Source: Vibrio sp. 10N.261.45.E2 (GTDB lineage: Bacteria > Pseudomonadota > Gammaproteobacteria > Enterobacterales > Vibrionaceae). Taken from it: a stretch of 64,000 nt of DNA. The translations under genes and the position numbers were made by a program. The stretch covers positions 18,583 through 82,582 of the forward strand of contig NZ_MCZZ01000151.1 of NCBI RefSeq assembly GCF_002875705.1, in the 5' to 3' direction. Below the pieces are notes generated by a model. The model had not been told where the DNA came from and ran no database searches. It saw only the letters and a program-made list of their open reading frames with translations. Below are positions 1-7,913 of this stretch, piece after piece. Position 1 is the first letter of the stretch. Each line of letters begins with the position of its first letter.

Positions 1-523
1 AAGAAGGGTGAGGCGTGACCACTCGGTTTTGCTCTAAGGAGGTGTATTTGCCGTCTTGCTCTAAGAGTTGTTGAATCACAAACATCACATCTGGTCGTCC
101 TGCATCGTATTCGTCTAATACCAGAGCTATGGGGTGCTGGATACTTTGCAGAAGAATGCCTTCTTTAAACTCTGTCACCTGCATTCCATCTTTAATGACG
201 ATGCTGTCCTTTCCTATGAAATCCAAGCGGCTTAAGTGCCCGTCTAGGTTGATCCTCAAACACGGCCAGTTCAATCTCGCAGCAATTTGTTCAATGTGGG
301 AAGACTTGCCTGTTCCGTGTGTACCTTGTATCAACGTGCGGCGATTAGAGGTGAAACCCGCCAATATCGCTAGCGTTACCTCAGGATCAAAACAGTAGTT
401 AGGATCGACCTTGGGTACATACTCTCCCGCATGTTCAAACGCCAATACGGTTAGGTTGCTGTCGATGTCAAAACACTCTCTCACACTTACTGGTTGCGTT
501 GGTATCAATTCCGCATCATTCAT
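1..523 (-). CDS. cobS: CobS-like MoxR-type AAA+ ATPase (N-terminal part, runs off the left edge)
   Basis: I translated the minus strand from an ATG at 523; 174 codons are visible and the frame is open to the window edge. The visible part has a Walker A motif (GTHGTGKS), a Walker B motif (LVLDEYD) followed by AGRPDVMFVIQ, and a LEQNRVVTPHP segment. This combination is typical of CobS, the AAA+ subunit of the aerobic cobaltochelatase CobNST, a MoxR-group ATPase that works with a VWA-domain partner. No cobalamin gene is visible here; the gene instead diverges from xsc across about 264 bp, so its job may be metal insertion or protein activation linked to the neighbouring locus (inference). The C-terminal part lies outside the window. 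Confidence 0.82.
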   Translation of the reverse strand, partial: MNDAELIPTQPVSVRECFDIDSNLTVLAFEHAGEYVPKVDPNYCFDPEVTLAILAGFTSNRRTLIQGTHGTGKSSHIEQIAARLNWPCLRINLDGHLSRLDFIGKDSIVIKDGMQVTEFKEGILLQSIQHPIALVLDEYDAGRPDVMFVIQQLLEQDGKYTSLEQNRVVTPHPS

Positions 524-787
524 TTTTCTTCCCTCTTAATAGTTTCCATGACTGCCGCGATGGGCGATATGTCATCGATTATTAACAGCTCACTCTAAGT
601 TAACGGCACTTTTTGTACGAAAAACTATCAATAATGTGATCCAGTTTCATTAATTAGAATGAATTGTTCCAATTTAATATAAAAAGTTGACGCGCAAAAA
701 ATCTACTACTAAGGTGAAAATGAATTCGAAAAAGAGACAATTCATTCCGAAAAATGAAATTTTGGTTAACTCAAGGAGAATGGAAGA

Positions 788-2599
788 ATGAGTGAGCAAG
801 AAAAACGTACGGTTGTTTCCGGCACAGTAACAATGACACCATCAGAAGCGTTCGTTGAAACTATGGTCGCCAATGATGTCACCGATATGTTCGGCATCAT
901 GGGGTCAGCATTTATGGACGCAATGGATATCTTTGCTCCTGCTGGCATTCGATTGGTTCCAGTGGTACACGAGCAAGGTGCTGCCCACATGGCTGATGGT
1001 TACTCTCGAGTCTCTGGTCGCCACGGTGTAGTTATCGGCCAGAATGGCCCGGGTATTAGTAACTGTGTGACTGCGATTGCAGCGGCGTTCTGGGCACATA
1101 GCCCGGTCGTAATTGTGACGCCAGAGACAGGCACTAAAACAATGGGCTTAGGTGGTTTCCAAGAGTGTAACCAGCTTCCAATGTTCCAAGAGTTTACTAA
1201 GTATCAAGGACACGTAACGCACCCAGACCGTATGGCGGAATACACAGGCCGATGCTTTGACCGCGCAATGAGCGAAATGGGCCCGACTCAGCTGAACATT
1301 CCACGTGACTACTTCTACGGTGAAACTCAAACCGAGATCCCTAAACCAGCGCGTTTAGACCGTGGTCCAGGTGGTGAGAAGTCTCTGAATGAAGCGGCAG
1401 ATTTGATTGCTGAAGCGAAATTCCCAGTCATCATTTCTGGTGGCGGCGTGGTAATGGCAGACGCAGTTCAAGAGTGTGCGGCACTGGCAGAACGACTAGG
1501 CGCACCCGTAGTAAACAGCTACCTGCACAATGACTCTTTCCCTGCTAGTCACCCATTATGGTGTGGTCCTTTAGGCTACCAAGGTTCGAAAGCAGCAATG
1601 AAGTTGATGGCTCAAGCGGATGTGGTTATCGCATTAGGTACACGTCTTGGTCCATTCGGTACCTTGCCTCAACATGGTATGGATTACTGGCCGAAAGACG
1701 CAAAAATCATTCAGATCGATGCAGACAACAAGATGCTTGGCCTCGTGAAGAAGATCTCTGTTGGTATCTGTGGCGACGCAAAAGCAGCGGCTGTGGCATT
1801 AGCTGAAAGACTAGAAGGTCGTGCACTGTTGTGTGATGACAACAAAGGCGCTCGCCAAGACACAGTGGCAACAGAAAAAGCGTTGTGGGAAAAAGAGCTT
1901 GATGAGTGGACGCACGAACGTGATTCGTTCAGCTTGGATATGATTGAAGAAAACTCGCACGAAACTCCGTTCTCTGGTGGCGAATATCTACACCCTCGCC
2001 AAGTGCTGCGTGAACTAGAAAAAGCGATGCCAGAAGACGTTATGGTCTCAACGGATATCGGTAACATCAACTCGGTGGCAAATAGCTACTTACGCTTTGA
2101 AAAACCACGTAGCTTCTTTGCAGCAATGAGTTTCGGTAACTGTGGTTACGCGTTCCCGACTATCATTGGTGCGAAAGCGGCAGCACCTCATCGTCCAGCT
2201 ATTTCTTATGCAGGCGACGGTGCGTGGGGCATGAGCTTGATGGAGACCATGACATGTGTTCGTCATAACATTCCTGTGACAGCCGTGGTATTCCACAACC
2301 GTCAATGGGGTGCTGAGAAGAAGAACCAAGTCGACTTCTACAACCGACGCTTTGTTGCTGGTGAACTGGATAACCAGAGCTTTGCGGAAATCGCACGAGC
2401 AATGGGCGCTGAAGGTATCACGGTTGATAAGCTAGAAGATGTAGGTCCAACTCTGCAAAAAGCCATCGACATGCAAATGAACGAAGGCAAAACAACCATC
2501 ATTGAAATCATGTGTACTCAGGAGCTGGGCGACCCGTTCCGCCGAGATGCACTATCAACGCCGGTTCGTTTCCTAGATAAGTACAAAGACTACGTATAA
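788..2599 (+). CDS. xsc: Sulfoacetaldehyde acetyltransferase
   Basis: A 603-residue thiamine-diphosphate enzyme of the Xsc family. It converts sulfoacetaldehyde plus phosphate to acetyl phosphate and sulfite in the cytoplasm, the desulfonating step of taurine breakdown. The N-terminal pyrimidine domain has the conserved ThDP-activating Glu62 in VHEQGAAHMADGY; the C-terminal PP domain has a GDGAWGMSLMETM motif followed about 25 residues on by the HNRQWG segment, as in ThDP-binding motifs. Length and N-terminal sequence fit the family, which is slightly longer than acetolactate synthases. The ATG at 788 follows a GGAGAATGGAAG ribosome-binding region. tauXY and tauKLM genes follow on the same strand, which supports the assignment, although about 1.5 kb of foreign-looking sequence intervenes. 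Sulfite handling genes are not visible. Confidence 0.95.
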   Translation: MSEQEKRTVVSGTVTMTPSEAFVETMVANDVTDMFGIMGSAFMDAMDIFAPAGIRLVPVVHEQGAAHMADGYSRVSGRHGVVIGQNGPGISNCVTAIAAAFWAHSPVVIVTPETGTKTMGLGGFQECNQLPMFQEFTKYQGHVTHPDRMAEYTGRCFDRAMSEMGPTQLNIPRDYFYGETQTEIPKPARLDRGPGGEKSLNEAADLIAEAKFPVIISGGGVVMADAVQECAALAERLGAPVVNSYLHNDSFPASHPLWCGPLGYQGSKAAMKLMAQADVVIALGTRLGPFGTLPQHGMDYWPKDAKIIQIDADNKMLGLVKKISVGICGDAKAAAVALAERLEGRALLCDDNKGARQDTVATEKALWEKELDEWTHERDSFSLDMIEENSHETPFSGGEYLHPRQVLRELEKAMPEDVMVSTDIGNINSVANSYLRFEKPRSFFAAMSFGNCGYAFPTIIGAKAAAPHRPAISYAGDGAWGMSLMETMTCVRHNIPVTAVVFHNRQWGAEKKNQVDFYNRRFVAGELDNQSFAEIARAMGAEGITVDKLEDVGPTLQKAIDMQMNEGKTTIIEIMCTQELGDPFRRDALSTPVRFLDKYKDYV

Positions 2600-3028
2600 G
2601 TCATAGGAAGTTTGCCCGACCAAAACCGTCTCGTGAATGCTAGATAAAGAGTTATCGAGAATGTGGTTGGGCAAACAAATTAAGCTCTAACACTAGCCAT
2701 TAATTTTAAATTGGATGATCAAACAGAATGGCTCAACGAGTGAGTTGTTTTTAAAGATTCTTAATAGTGCTGTTATCTAAGTATTGGGTCATATATTTCT
2801 ATTATTTCGCTCTAAATATTAGAGCCCTAATGAAATAACCAAGGTGAATAGGTGCTCGGTTTTATTAATAGAGACTTATCAATAATTATTATGAGTTGCT
2901 TTTAAATAGTAATTACCGATAAGTCGATAGAGTTATTAGACTTTAGTCTGTGTATTTTATTATATTTCAGTTTTTAACGAATAAATTTTAATTTGGTTAT
3001 TTATATTGTCGAGTTGTTGGAACCAAAT
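2600..3028. other. AT-rich gene-free stretch between xsc and the FRG gene, with inverted repeats
   Basis: No convincing coding frame. Just after xsc an inverted repeat (arms GTTTGCCC at 2610-2617 and GGGCAAAC at 2669-2676, extended inward by ACCA/TGGT) could end or protect the xsc transcript, although no T-tract follows. From about 2700 the sequence becomes very AT-rich. It contains the short palindrome GCTCTAAATATTAGAGC at 2811-2827 and a longer imperfect inverted repeat (GACTTATC and GATAAGTC arms) between about 2867 and 2940. A promoter for the FRG gene is probably here, but I cannot choose one. Confidence 0.6.
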
Positions 3029-3835
3029 ATGAACAATAAACGTTATATCAGCACGCTCGAAGAACTGTATAAAATAATCGATTCATTACTGACTGAATGC
3101 AGTGACCAACGTGGTTTGATGTATAACGTGTGTGATTATGAAAATAATAACCTAATGCCAAGTTTAGGTCGTTCCAATCGTAAGAACATACGTCGTGTCG
3201 AACAAGAGTTGCTTTCAACTATGAGAGTTTACGGTGGTCACTCGCTGAGCTCACACGACATAAATGACTGGTTATTGATGTGTTTAGCCAAGAAGCAGGG
3301 TTTTCCCACCCGTTTGCTGGAATGGACCGATAACCTGTTAAATGCGCTTTGGTCGGTGTGTCATAGCCAAAGTAAAGACTGCATAAATATAATTAAAGCT
3401 ATTGATTATCAGCGGGTTAGTGTTTTTAGCTCGCCGTGTAACATCAACAAAACTCAGATATTTAATGTGGCGGATTGCGATCAGCAAGAGCCACGCAAGG
3501 ACAAGTGGTATTCCATTCACCCATTTAAGGAAGGTGGCAATGATGCCATTCAGCCTTTGTACGATGAGAAAGAATATTCAAACGGTCTAGTGTCCGTTCA
3601 TATTCTTCCATCAGTGAAAGTAAACCTGATAAAGGAGTTAATATCCATGAATGTTTTAAATGAACCGACAGAGTACGTCGAAGAGAAACTAACGGATTTA
3701 AAAAACGAAGCACATGCAGATAACAACCAAGTGATAAATAAAGGTGACGGCAATATCGAATTGCAAGTTAATACTCATGATCGTCAACTTGAACAGTATG
3801 GTCGAAAGTATCATCAAGACTTTGATTTCGACTAA
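3029..3835 (+). CDS. FRG-domain protein of unknown function
   Basis: 268 residues from the ATG at 3029; an in-frame TTG at 2993 would add 12, but the ATG has a nearby GGA and gives a more natural N-terminus. The FRG signature can be followed: DQRG near the start, then LMPSLGRS, a run with RRVEQELL, and the hallmark GFPTRLLEWTDN with NALWSVC. After this comes IFNVADCDQQEPR, and the last 70 residues are charged and low in complexity. FRG domains are found in many phage-defence and mobile-element proteins, but their activity is poorly known. The gene sits alone in an AT-rich patch between xsc and tauX, flanked on both sides by inverted repeats, and looks horizontally acquired (inference). No partner gene is adjacent. 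Confidence 0.7.
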   Translation: MNNKRYISTLEELYKIIDSLLTECSDQRGLMYNVCDYENNNLMPSLGRSNRKNIRRVEQELLSTMRVYGGHSLSSHDINDWLLMCLAKKQGFPTRLLEWTDNLLNALWSVCHSQSKDCINIIKAIDYQRVSVFSSPCNINKTQIFNVADCDQQEPRKDKWYSIHPFKEGGNDAIQPLYDEKEYSNGLVSVHILPSVKVNLIKELISMNVLNEPTEYVEEKLTDLKNEAHADNNQVINKGDGNIELQVNTHDRQLEQYGRKYHQDFDFD

Positions 3836-3845
3836 AGGCTAACAC

Positions 3846-3906
3846 GTTCTAATTTAATTATACCTCTTATATCGTGAGTGAAAATTCGAGTAAATAAAAT
3901 TAGAAC
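3846..3906. repeat. Inverted repeat downstream of the FRG gene
   Basis: The arms GTTCTAATTT (3846-3855) and AAATTAGAAC (3897-3906) are perfectly complementary and start 10 bp after the FRG stop codon. The loop is about 41 bp. It may be a weak transcript end or a trace of the insertion that brought in the FRG gene; it has no clear T-tract. Confidence 0.5.
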
Positions 3907-4097
3907 ACTAATTAATTTATAAAAAGATGAAATCTGTGAGCTTAGAGATTGTTTATAACCTAACTCGAAGTTAGAGTGATGAATCTTGTTACCAAGTTGT
4001 TAAATTTTCACAGGTCTAGTTTAAACACTCTAATAAAAAAGTGGCGCAAAGCTACTGAAATTTAAACCAATAACGAAAACATAAAGGATTCTGGAAT

Positions 4098-4535
4098 ATG
4101 AATATGCAAACCAATGCAGCGACATTCGTGCTGGAAAACCAAGTCGACACCGCCTTTTTACAGTCTTTTAGTGATGCGTGGAATAACCATGATATTGAAG
4201 CGCTCATGTCTTTCGTGACAGAAGACTGTGTATTCCACACTGTGGCAGGAGAAGGCTTGCTTGGAAACACTATCGAAGGGTACGAAGCGGTTCGAAATAG
4301 CTTTGAATTGGTTTGGCAGAACTTTCCAGATGCGGCTTGGAGCGACCCTGTCCATTTTGTGTGCGGTGATCGCGCTGTGAGTGAATCAACGTTTTCTGCT
4401 ACGAATCCGGATGGCAGCGTCATCGAAGCTCGCATGGTCGACGTGTTTACCCTGAAAGATGGAAAAATCAGCGTAAAAAATGCCTTCCGTAAAACAAGAC
4501 CTCTTTTGACTCCTAACAACACTCCCAAGAGCTAG
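4098..4535 (+). CDS. tauX: NTF2/SnoaL-like protein, probable taurine dehydrogenase small subunit
   Basis: 145 residues with an NTF2-like fold signature: FSDAWNNHDIEALMSFVTEDCVFH at residues 20-43 is the typical SnoaL start, followed by FELVWQNFPDAAWS and a C-terminal RMVDVFTLKDGKISVKNAF strand pair. The TauX subunits that I recall accompanying TauY in Rhodobacter and Paracoccus are small proteins of this type. It lies 48 bp upstream of a TauY-like flavoprotein and is very likely co-transcribed with it. The start at 4098 has AAAGGA upstream. The fold is clear; the role as dehydrogenase subunit rests on gene neighbourhood. Confidence 0.75.
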   Translation: MNMQTNAATFVLENQVDTAFLQSFSDAWNNHDIEALMSFVTEDCVFHTVAGEGLLGNTIEGYEAVRNSFELVWQNFPDAAWSDPVHFVCGDRAVSESTFSATNPDGSVIEARMVDVFTLKDGKISVKNAFRKTRPLLTPNNTPKS

Positions 4536-4583
4536 ACACGAAACCACAACCCGTTCACGTGTTATGACTAGGAGAGTCGAATT

Positions 4584-6050
4584 ATGAGTTTAGTAATGGA
4601 ACAACCGGCAGCCGATGTGCCGCCAAAGGTGAAAAGCACCCAAGCAAAAGAAAGTACCCAAGCGAAAGAAAGATACGATCCAAAATACGATCCACTTAAA
4701 GACAAGAGCCCAGGTCACGGCAAAGAATACGCCCCGACTTATTGGGTAGATACCGCAGGCGCACAACCTGAAGATGATGGCCCAATCACGTCAGACATGG
4801 ATGTCGATGTGGCAATAATCGGTTCAGGCTACACAGGCCTAAGTACCGCGATACACCTTGCTGAAATGTACGGTATTAAAGCGACTGTGATTGAAGCTAA
4901 CCGTATGAGTTGGGGCTGCAGTACCCGAAATGGTGGCCAAGCACAGTGTGCTTCTGGGCGTTTGAAGCGTTCTCAGTGGATTGAACGCTGGGGCCTAGAA
5001 ACGGCGCAAAAAATGCACCGCGAGTGTGTGGATGGCATGGAAACGTTCAAGTCACTGATCAAAGACATCGATTGTGACCCACAACCGGGTGGTCATCTAT
5101 ATGTGGCTCACCGTCCAAAAGTGATGGCAACACTTGAGAAAGAAGCCAAGTTGCTGCGTGACACGTTTGACTACGATGCGCAGATCTTAGATGCGGAAAC
5201 TGTAAAGCGTGATTACGTTGGTGACCAAGAAGCGGCAGGTGCGATGCATGAACCCGAAGGGATTGGTATTCATGCTGGGAAGTTGGCGTTTGGTTACCTA
5301 AGAAAGGCGCGAGCACTCGGCGTTAAGGTTCACCCGTCTAGCCCAGTGATGGGATGGGAAACTCGTGGCGGTGCGCATTACCTGAAAACGCCAGGTGGTG
5401 TGGTGAAGGCGCGTTCTGTCGGTGTTTGTACAGGTGGGTATACCAGCCAAGGTTTGCACTCCGAGCTTAAGAATCGCCTGTTGCCAGTGCTTTCGAATTC
5501 GATGGTGACACGTCCGCTAACTCAAGATGAAATCGCCGCGTGTAACTTCAAAACCAATCAAGTGATTACAGATACTCGAATTCTGCGCCACTACTACCGT
5601 TTATTACCGGATAACCGAGTACAGATTGGAACGCGCAGTGCCATCAGTGGCAAGAACGCACCAGAGAAAAAATATGAAGATATGTTAAGAGCGGATCTTA
5701 CTCGGAAATTCCCGTCTCTCGATCAGATCCAAATCGATTATTCATGGTGGGGGTGGGTGGATGTTAGTCACGACATGATGCCGAGAATTTATCAGCCGAA
5801 TCCAAAACAATCCATCTTCTACGCGCTGGGATATGGCGGTAATGGTGTGATGTATTCCGCTCAAGCGGGTAAGCGCCTTGCTCAGTGGATAGCAGGTGAA
5901 GGTCACAAGCTCGACCTACCAATATTTGAATCAAAACTTCCGTTCCCCAACGTGAGGGAAGTGGTGGAATCAGAGATGTTTGCACCGTTTCGAAGAATGG
6001 GGCAGCGGTTCCTTTATCAGTGGTATTCGTTAAAGGATGAAAGGCTGTAA
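4584..6050 (+). CDS. tauY: FAD-dependent taurine dehydrogenase, large subunit
   Basis: 488-residue member of the DAO/GlpO-type amine oxidase family. It would oxidatively deaminate taurine to sulfoacetaldehyde and pass electrons to an acceptor. A Rossmann FAD motif (IIGSGYTGLSTAIHLAE) starts near residue 75, followed by VIEAN; the middle has the YTSQGLH and HYYRLLPDNRVQIGTR segments, and the C-terminus carries FYALGYGGNGVMYSAQAGK, the second FAD-contacting region. The first 60 residues are a lysine- and proline-rich extension with short repeats of TQAKE. No signal peptide is visible. It is preceded by tauX and followed about 100 bp later by the TRAP genes, giving the order tauX-tauY-tauKLM. 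Assignment as TauY rather than another amine oxidase depends on xsc and tauKLM. Confidence 0.85.
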   Translation: MSLVMEQPAADVPPKVKSTQAKESTQAKERYDPKYDPLKDKSPGHGKEYAPTYWVDTAGAQPEDDGPITSDMDVDVAIIGSGYTGLSTAIHLAEMYGIKATVIEANRMSWGCSTRNGGQAQCASGRLKRSQWIERWGLETAQKMHRECVDGMETFKSLIKDIDCDPQPGGHLYVAHRPKVMATLEKEAKLLRDTFDYDAQILDAETVKRDYVGDQEAAGAMHEPEGIGIHAGKLAFGYLRKARALGVKVHPSSPVMGWETRGGAHYLKTPGGVVKARSVGVCTGGYTSQGLHSELKNRLLPVLSNSMVTRPLTQDEIAACNFKTNQVITDTRILRHYYRLLPDNRVQIGTRSAISGKNAPEKKYEDMLRADLTRKFPSLDQIQIDYSWWGWVDVSHDMMPRIYQPNPKQSIFYALGYGGNGVMYSAQAGKRLAQWIAGEGHKLDLPIFESKLPFPNVREVVESEMFAPFRRMGQRFLYQWYSLKDERL

Positions 6051-6146
6051 CTACCCGAACATTGTTTCCAAAATAGGGAAATAGAACTACGACCAGGAAA
6101 GTTGTACCAGGTCACCTTGTGAGCAAAGTACAGGCAGGAAGTCTGT

Positions 6147-7169
6147 ATGATAGGAAAGGCTAAGACTATGAAATTGATTAAAAATAAAATTATTGCTGGT
6201 GTCACTATTGTAGCAACAGTGGTGTTATCTCATACCGCGGCAGCAGCGAATTTTAAAATGGCTATCGGCGATGCTGCTGGTGGTACGCAGTGGGAACTAG
6301 CGACCTCATTCTCTGAACTGATGGAGCAAAAAACAGACGGTAAAGTGAAAATCGATCTGTTCCCGAACGGCCAATTAGGCAACGAGCAAGACACTGTAAA
6401 CGATGCGGCAATCGGTCTTCTAGACTTCTCTGTACTGGCGATCAACAACGTGACGCCTTTCTCCCCAACCGTTGGTCTATTGACCATGCCTTACGTGATT
6501 CAAAGCGCAGAAGAAGCTGTGCTACTGACTCAAGGTCAAGTAGGCCAAGACTTAGTTGATAACACGATTCGTGACGCTGGTGTTCGTATTGTCGGTTGGG
6601 CTTATTCTGGCTTTAGGGTTTTGACTAACTCGAAAAAGCCAGTTGCTTCACCAGAAGATCTAAAAGGGCTAGTGATTCGTGTTCCTCGTAACGAAATCAT
6701 GATCGCGTCTTACCAAGCATGGGGTGTAAACCCAACACCAATGGCATGGTCTGAGACTTTCACTGGCCTGCAACAAGGTGTGGTAGATGGACAAGATAAC
6801 CCTTACATCACAGTCCACGCGATGAAGTTCAACGAAGTACAAAAGTACGTGACCAACATTCGCTACATTTTCTCTCTAGAACCTCTAATCGTGAGTGAAA
6901 CGGTCTTCCAACAACAGACACCTGAAATGCAGAAGATCATTCTTGAAGCGGGTCAGGAAGCGACAGAGCACAGCTTCGCTTATTTAGAAAATACGGAAAA
7001 CCAAATTCGCGAAGAGCTACAAGCAAAAGGCATGGTATTCACAGACCCTGCAGACAACGAGCAAGAGTGGATCAGCAAGGTGACTAAGTCAGTTTGGCCT
7101 AAGTTCTACTCAAGCATTGGGGGAAAAGACAAGCTAGACGACGTTCTTGAGTTACTCGGTAGAAAGTAA
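6147..7169 (+). CDS. tauK: TRAP transporter solute-binding protein (DctP family), probably taurine
   Basis: 340-residue periplasmic binding protein. A signal peptide (basic MKLIKNK, hydrophobic stretch, cleavage near HTAAAA) is followed by the DctP-family layout: FKMAIGDAAGGTQWELA, FPNGQLGNEQD, and LKGLVIRVPRNEIM, whose arginine normally contacts the carboxylate or sulfonate of the ligand, then QQGVVDGQDNP. The first ATG (6147) and a second one at 6168 both have plausible ribosome-binding sites; the second gives a more standard signal peptide. It is followed by the small and large membrane subunits, so this is a complete tripartite sodium-driven importer. The substrate is inferred from xsc and tauXY. 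Confidence 0.87.
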   Translation: MIGKAKTMKLIKNKIIAGVTIVATVVLSHTAAAANFKMAIGDAAGGTQWELATSFSELMEQKTDGKVKIDLFPNGQLGNEQDTVNDAAIGLLDFSVLAINNVTPFSPTVGLLTMPYVIQSAEEAVLLTQGQVGQDLVDNTIRDAGVRIVGWAYSGFRVLTNSKKPVASPEDLKGLVIRVPRNEIMIASYQAWGVNPTPMAWSETFTGLQQGVVDGQDNPYITVHAMKFNEVQKYVTNIRYIFSLEPLIVSETVFQQQTPEMQKIILEAGQEATEHSFAYLENTENQIREELQAKGMVFTDPADNEQEWISKVTKSVWPKFYSSIGGKDKLDDVLELLGRK

Positions 7170-7180
7170 CGATTAGATTC

Positions 7181-7238
7181 GCCCTATCTGCTGTTCTTCG
7201 CTACTTAATCACCTAGCGATAGAACAGTGAGATAGGGC
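7181..7238 (+). other. Strong intercistronic hairpin between tauK and tauL
   Basis: Nested complementary arms: GCCCTATCT (7181-7189) with AGATAGGGC (7230-7238), CTGTTCT (7191-7197) with AGAACAG (7221-7227), and CGCTA (7199-7203) with TAGCG (7214-7218). No T-tract follows, so it is more likely an mRNA 3' stabiliser or partial attenuator. Such an element would leave more transcript for the binding protein than for the membrane subunits. Confidence 0.75.
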
Positions 7239-7333
7239 ATTTACATGGCTGTACTCGTTGATCTGTTCTGTACCTGATCTTTTTAGGACCGTGAGCGACT
7301 GGTTGTCATGTGGAAATCAACATTGGAGGTTAT

Positions 7334-7876
7334 ATGTCAGTCGCTAAAACAATAAAAAAGCACCTAAACAACATTGAGGAATATACATGTTGTCTGCTGC
7401 TCGCAAGCTTTGTCCTATTACTGTTCACACAAATCCTTACTCGCCAGCTCTTTGATTACTCTATCCCTTGGGGGGATGAAGTCGCTACTTATATGTTCGT
7501 TTGGTTTGCCTATCTAGGGGCTGTTGTTGCGGCCAAGATGTCAGCGCATAACCGAGTGAGCTTTCACTTTAAATTCTTTCCGCCAATCGTGCAGACCGTG
7601 AGTGAAACCATTGCTGACTTCTTATGGCTCTGTTTCAACGGCTACTTCGTTTACCTCAGCTACGACTTCGTATTCAACAAAATGAATCTGTTTTGGAAGT
7701 CTCAGACTACAGGTATCCCGATGAAGTACTTCTACATGATTTTACCTATCGCGTTTTCACTGATGATGATCCGAATTATCTGGAACAACTATGAGCGTTT
7801 GTTCAAAGGCGCAACCAACGAAGATCCAGAAGTCAAAGAGCTGCGCAAAATGACGGCACAAAAGTCCGCGCAATAG
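7334..7876 (+). CDS. tauL: TRAP transporter small membrane subunit (DctQ family)
   Basis: 180 residues from the ATG at 7334, which has an excellent TTGGAGG site just upstream; an in-frame GTG 24 bp earlier is less likely. Four hydrophobic segments are visible (CCLLLASFVLLLFTQIL, YMFVWFAYLGAVVAA, IADFLWLCFNGYFVYL, YFYMILPIAFSLMMI), with the DctQ-typical R-Q-L-F-D-Y-S-I-P-W-G-D-E stretch between the first two. The subunit links the binding protein to the large permease subunit in the inner membrane. The C-terminal tail is charged and cytoplasmic. Confidence 0.87.
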   Translation: MSVAKTIKKHLNNIEEYTCCLLLASFVLLLFTQILTRQLFDYSIPWGDEVATYMFVWFAYLGAVVAAKMSAHNRVSFHFKFFPPIVQTVSETIADFLWLCFNGYFVYLSYDFVFNKMNLFWKSQTTGIPMKYFYMILPIAFSLMMIRIIWNNYERLFKGATNEDPEVKELRKMTAQKSAQ

Positions 7877-7913
7877 TCATCACAGAGAATAGTCGTAATA
7901 GAGAGATGTAATA

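Noticed and set aside
129..398. 89-codon plus-strand frame at the left edge
   Set aside because: It lies opposite the cobS-like ATPase, whose Walker motifs are intact on the minus strand.
2993..3028. TTG start for the FRG gene
   Set aside because: The ATG at 3029 has a better upstream site and gives an N-terminus without a spurious hydrophobic stretch.
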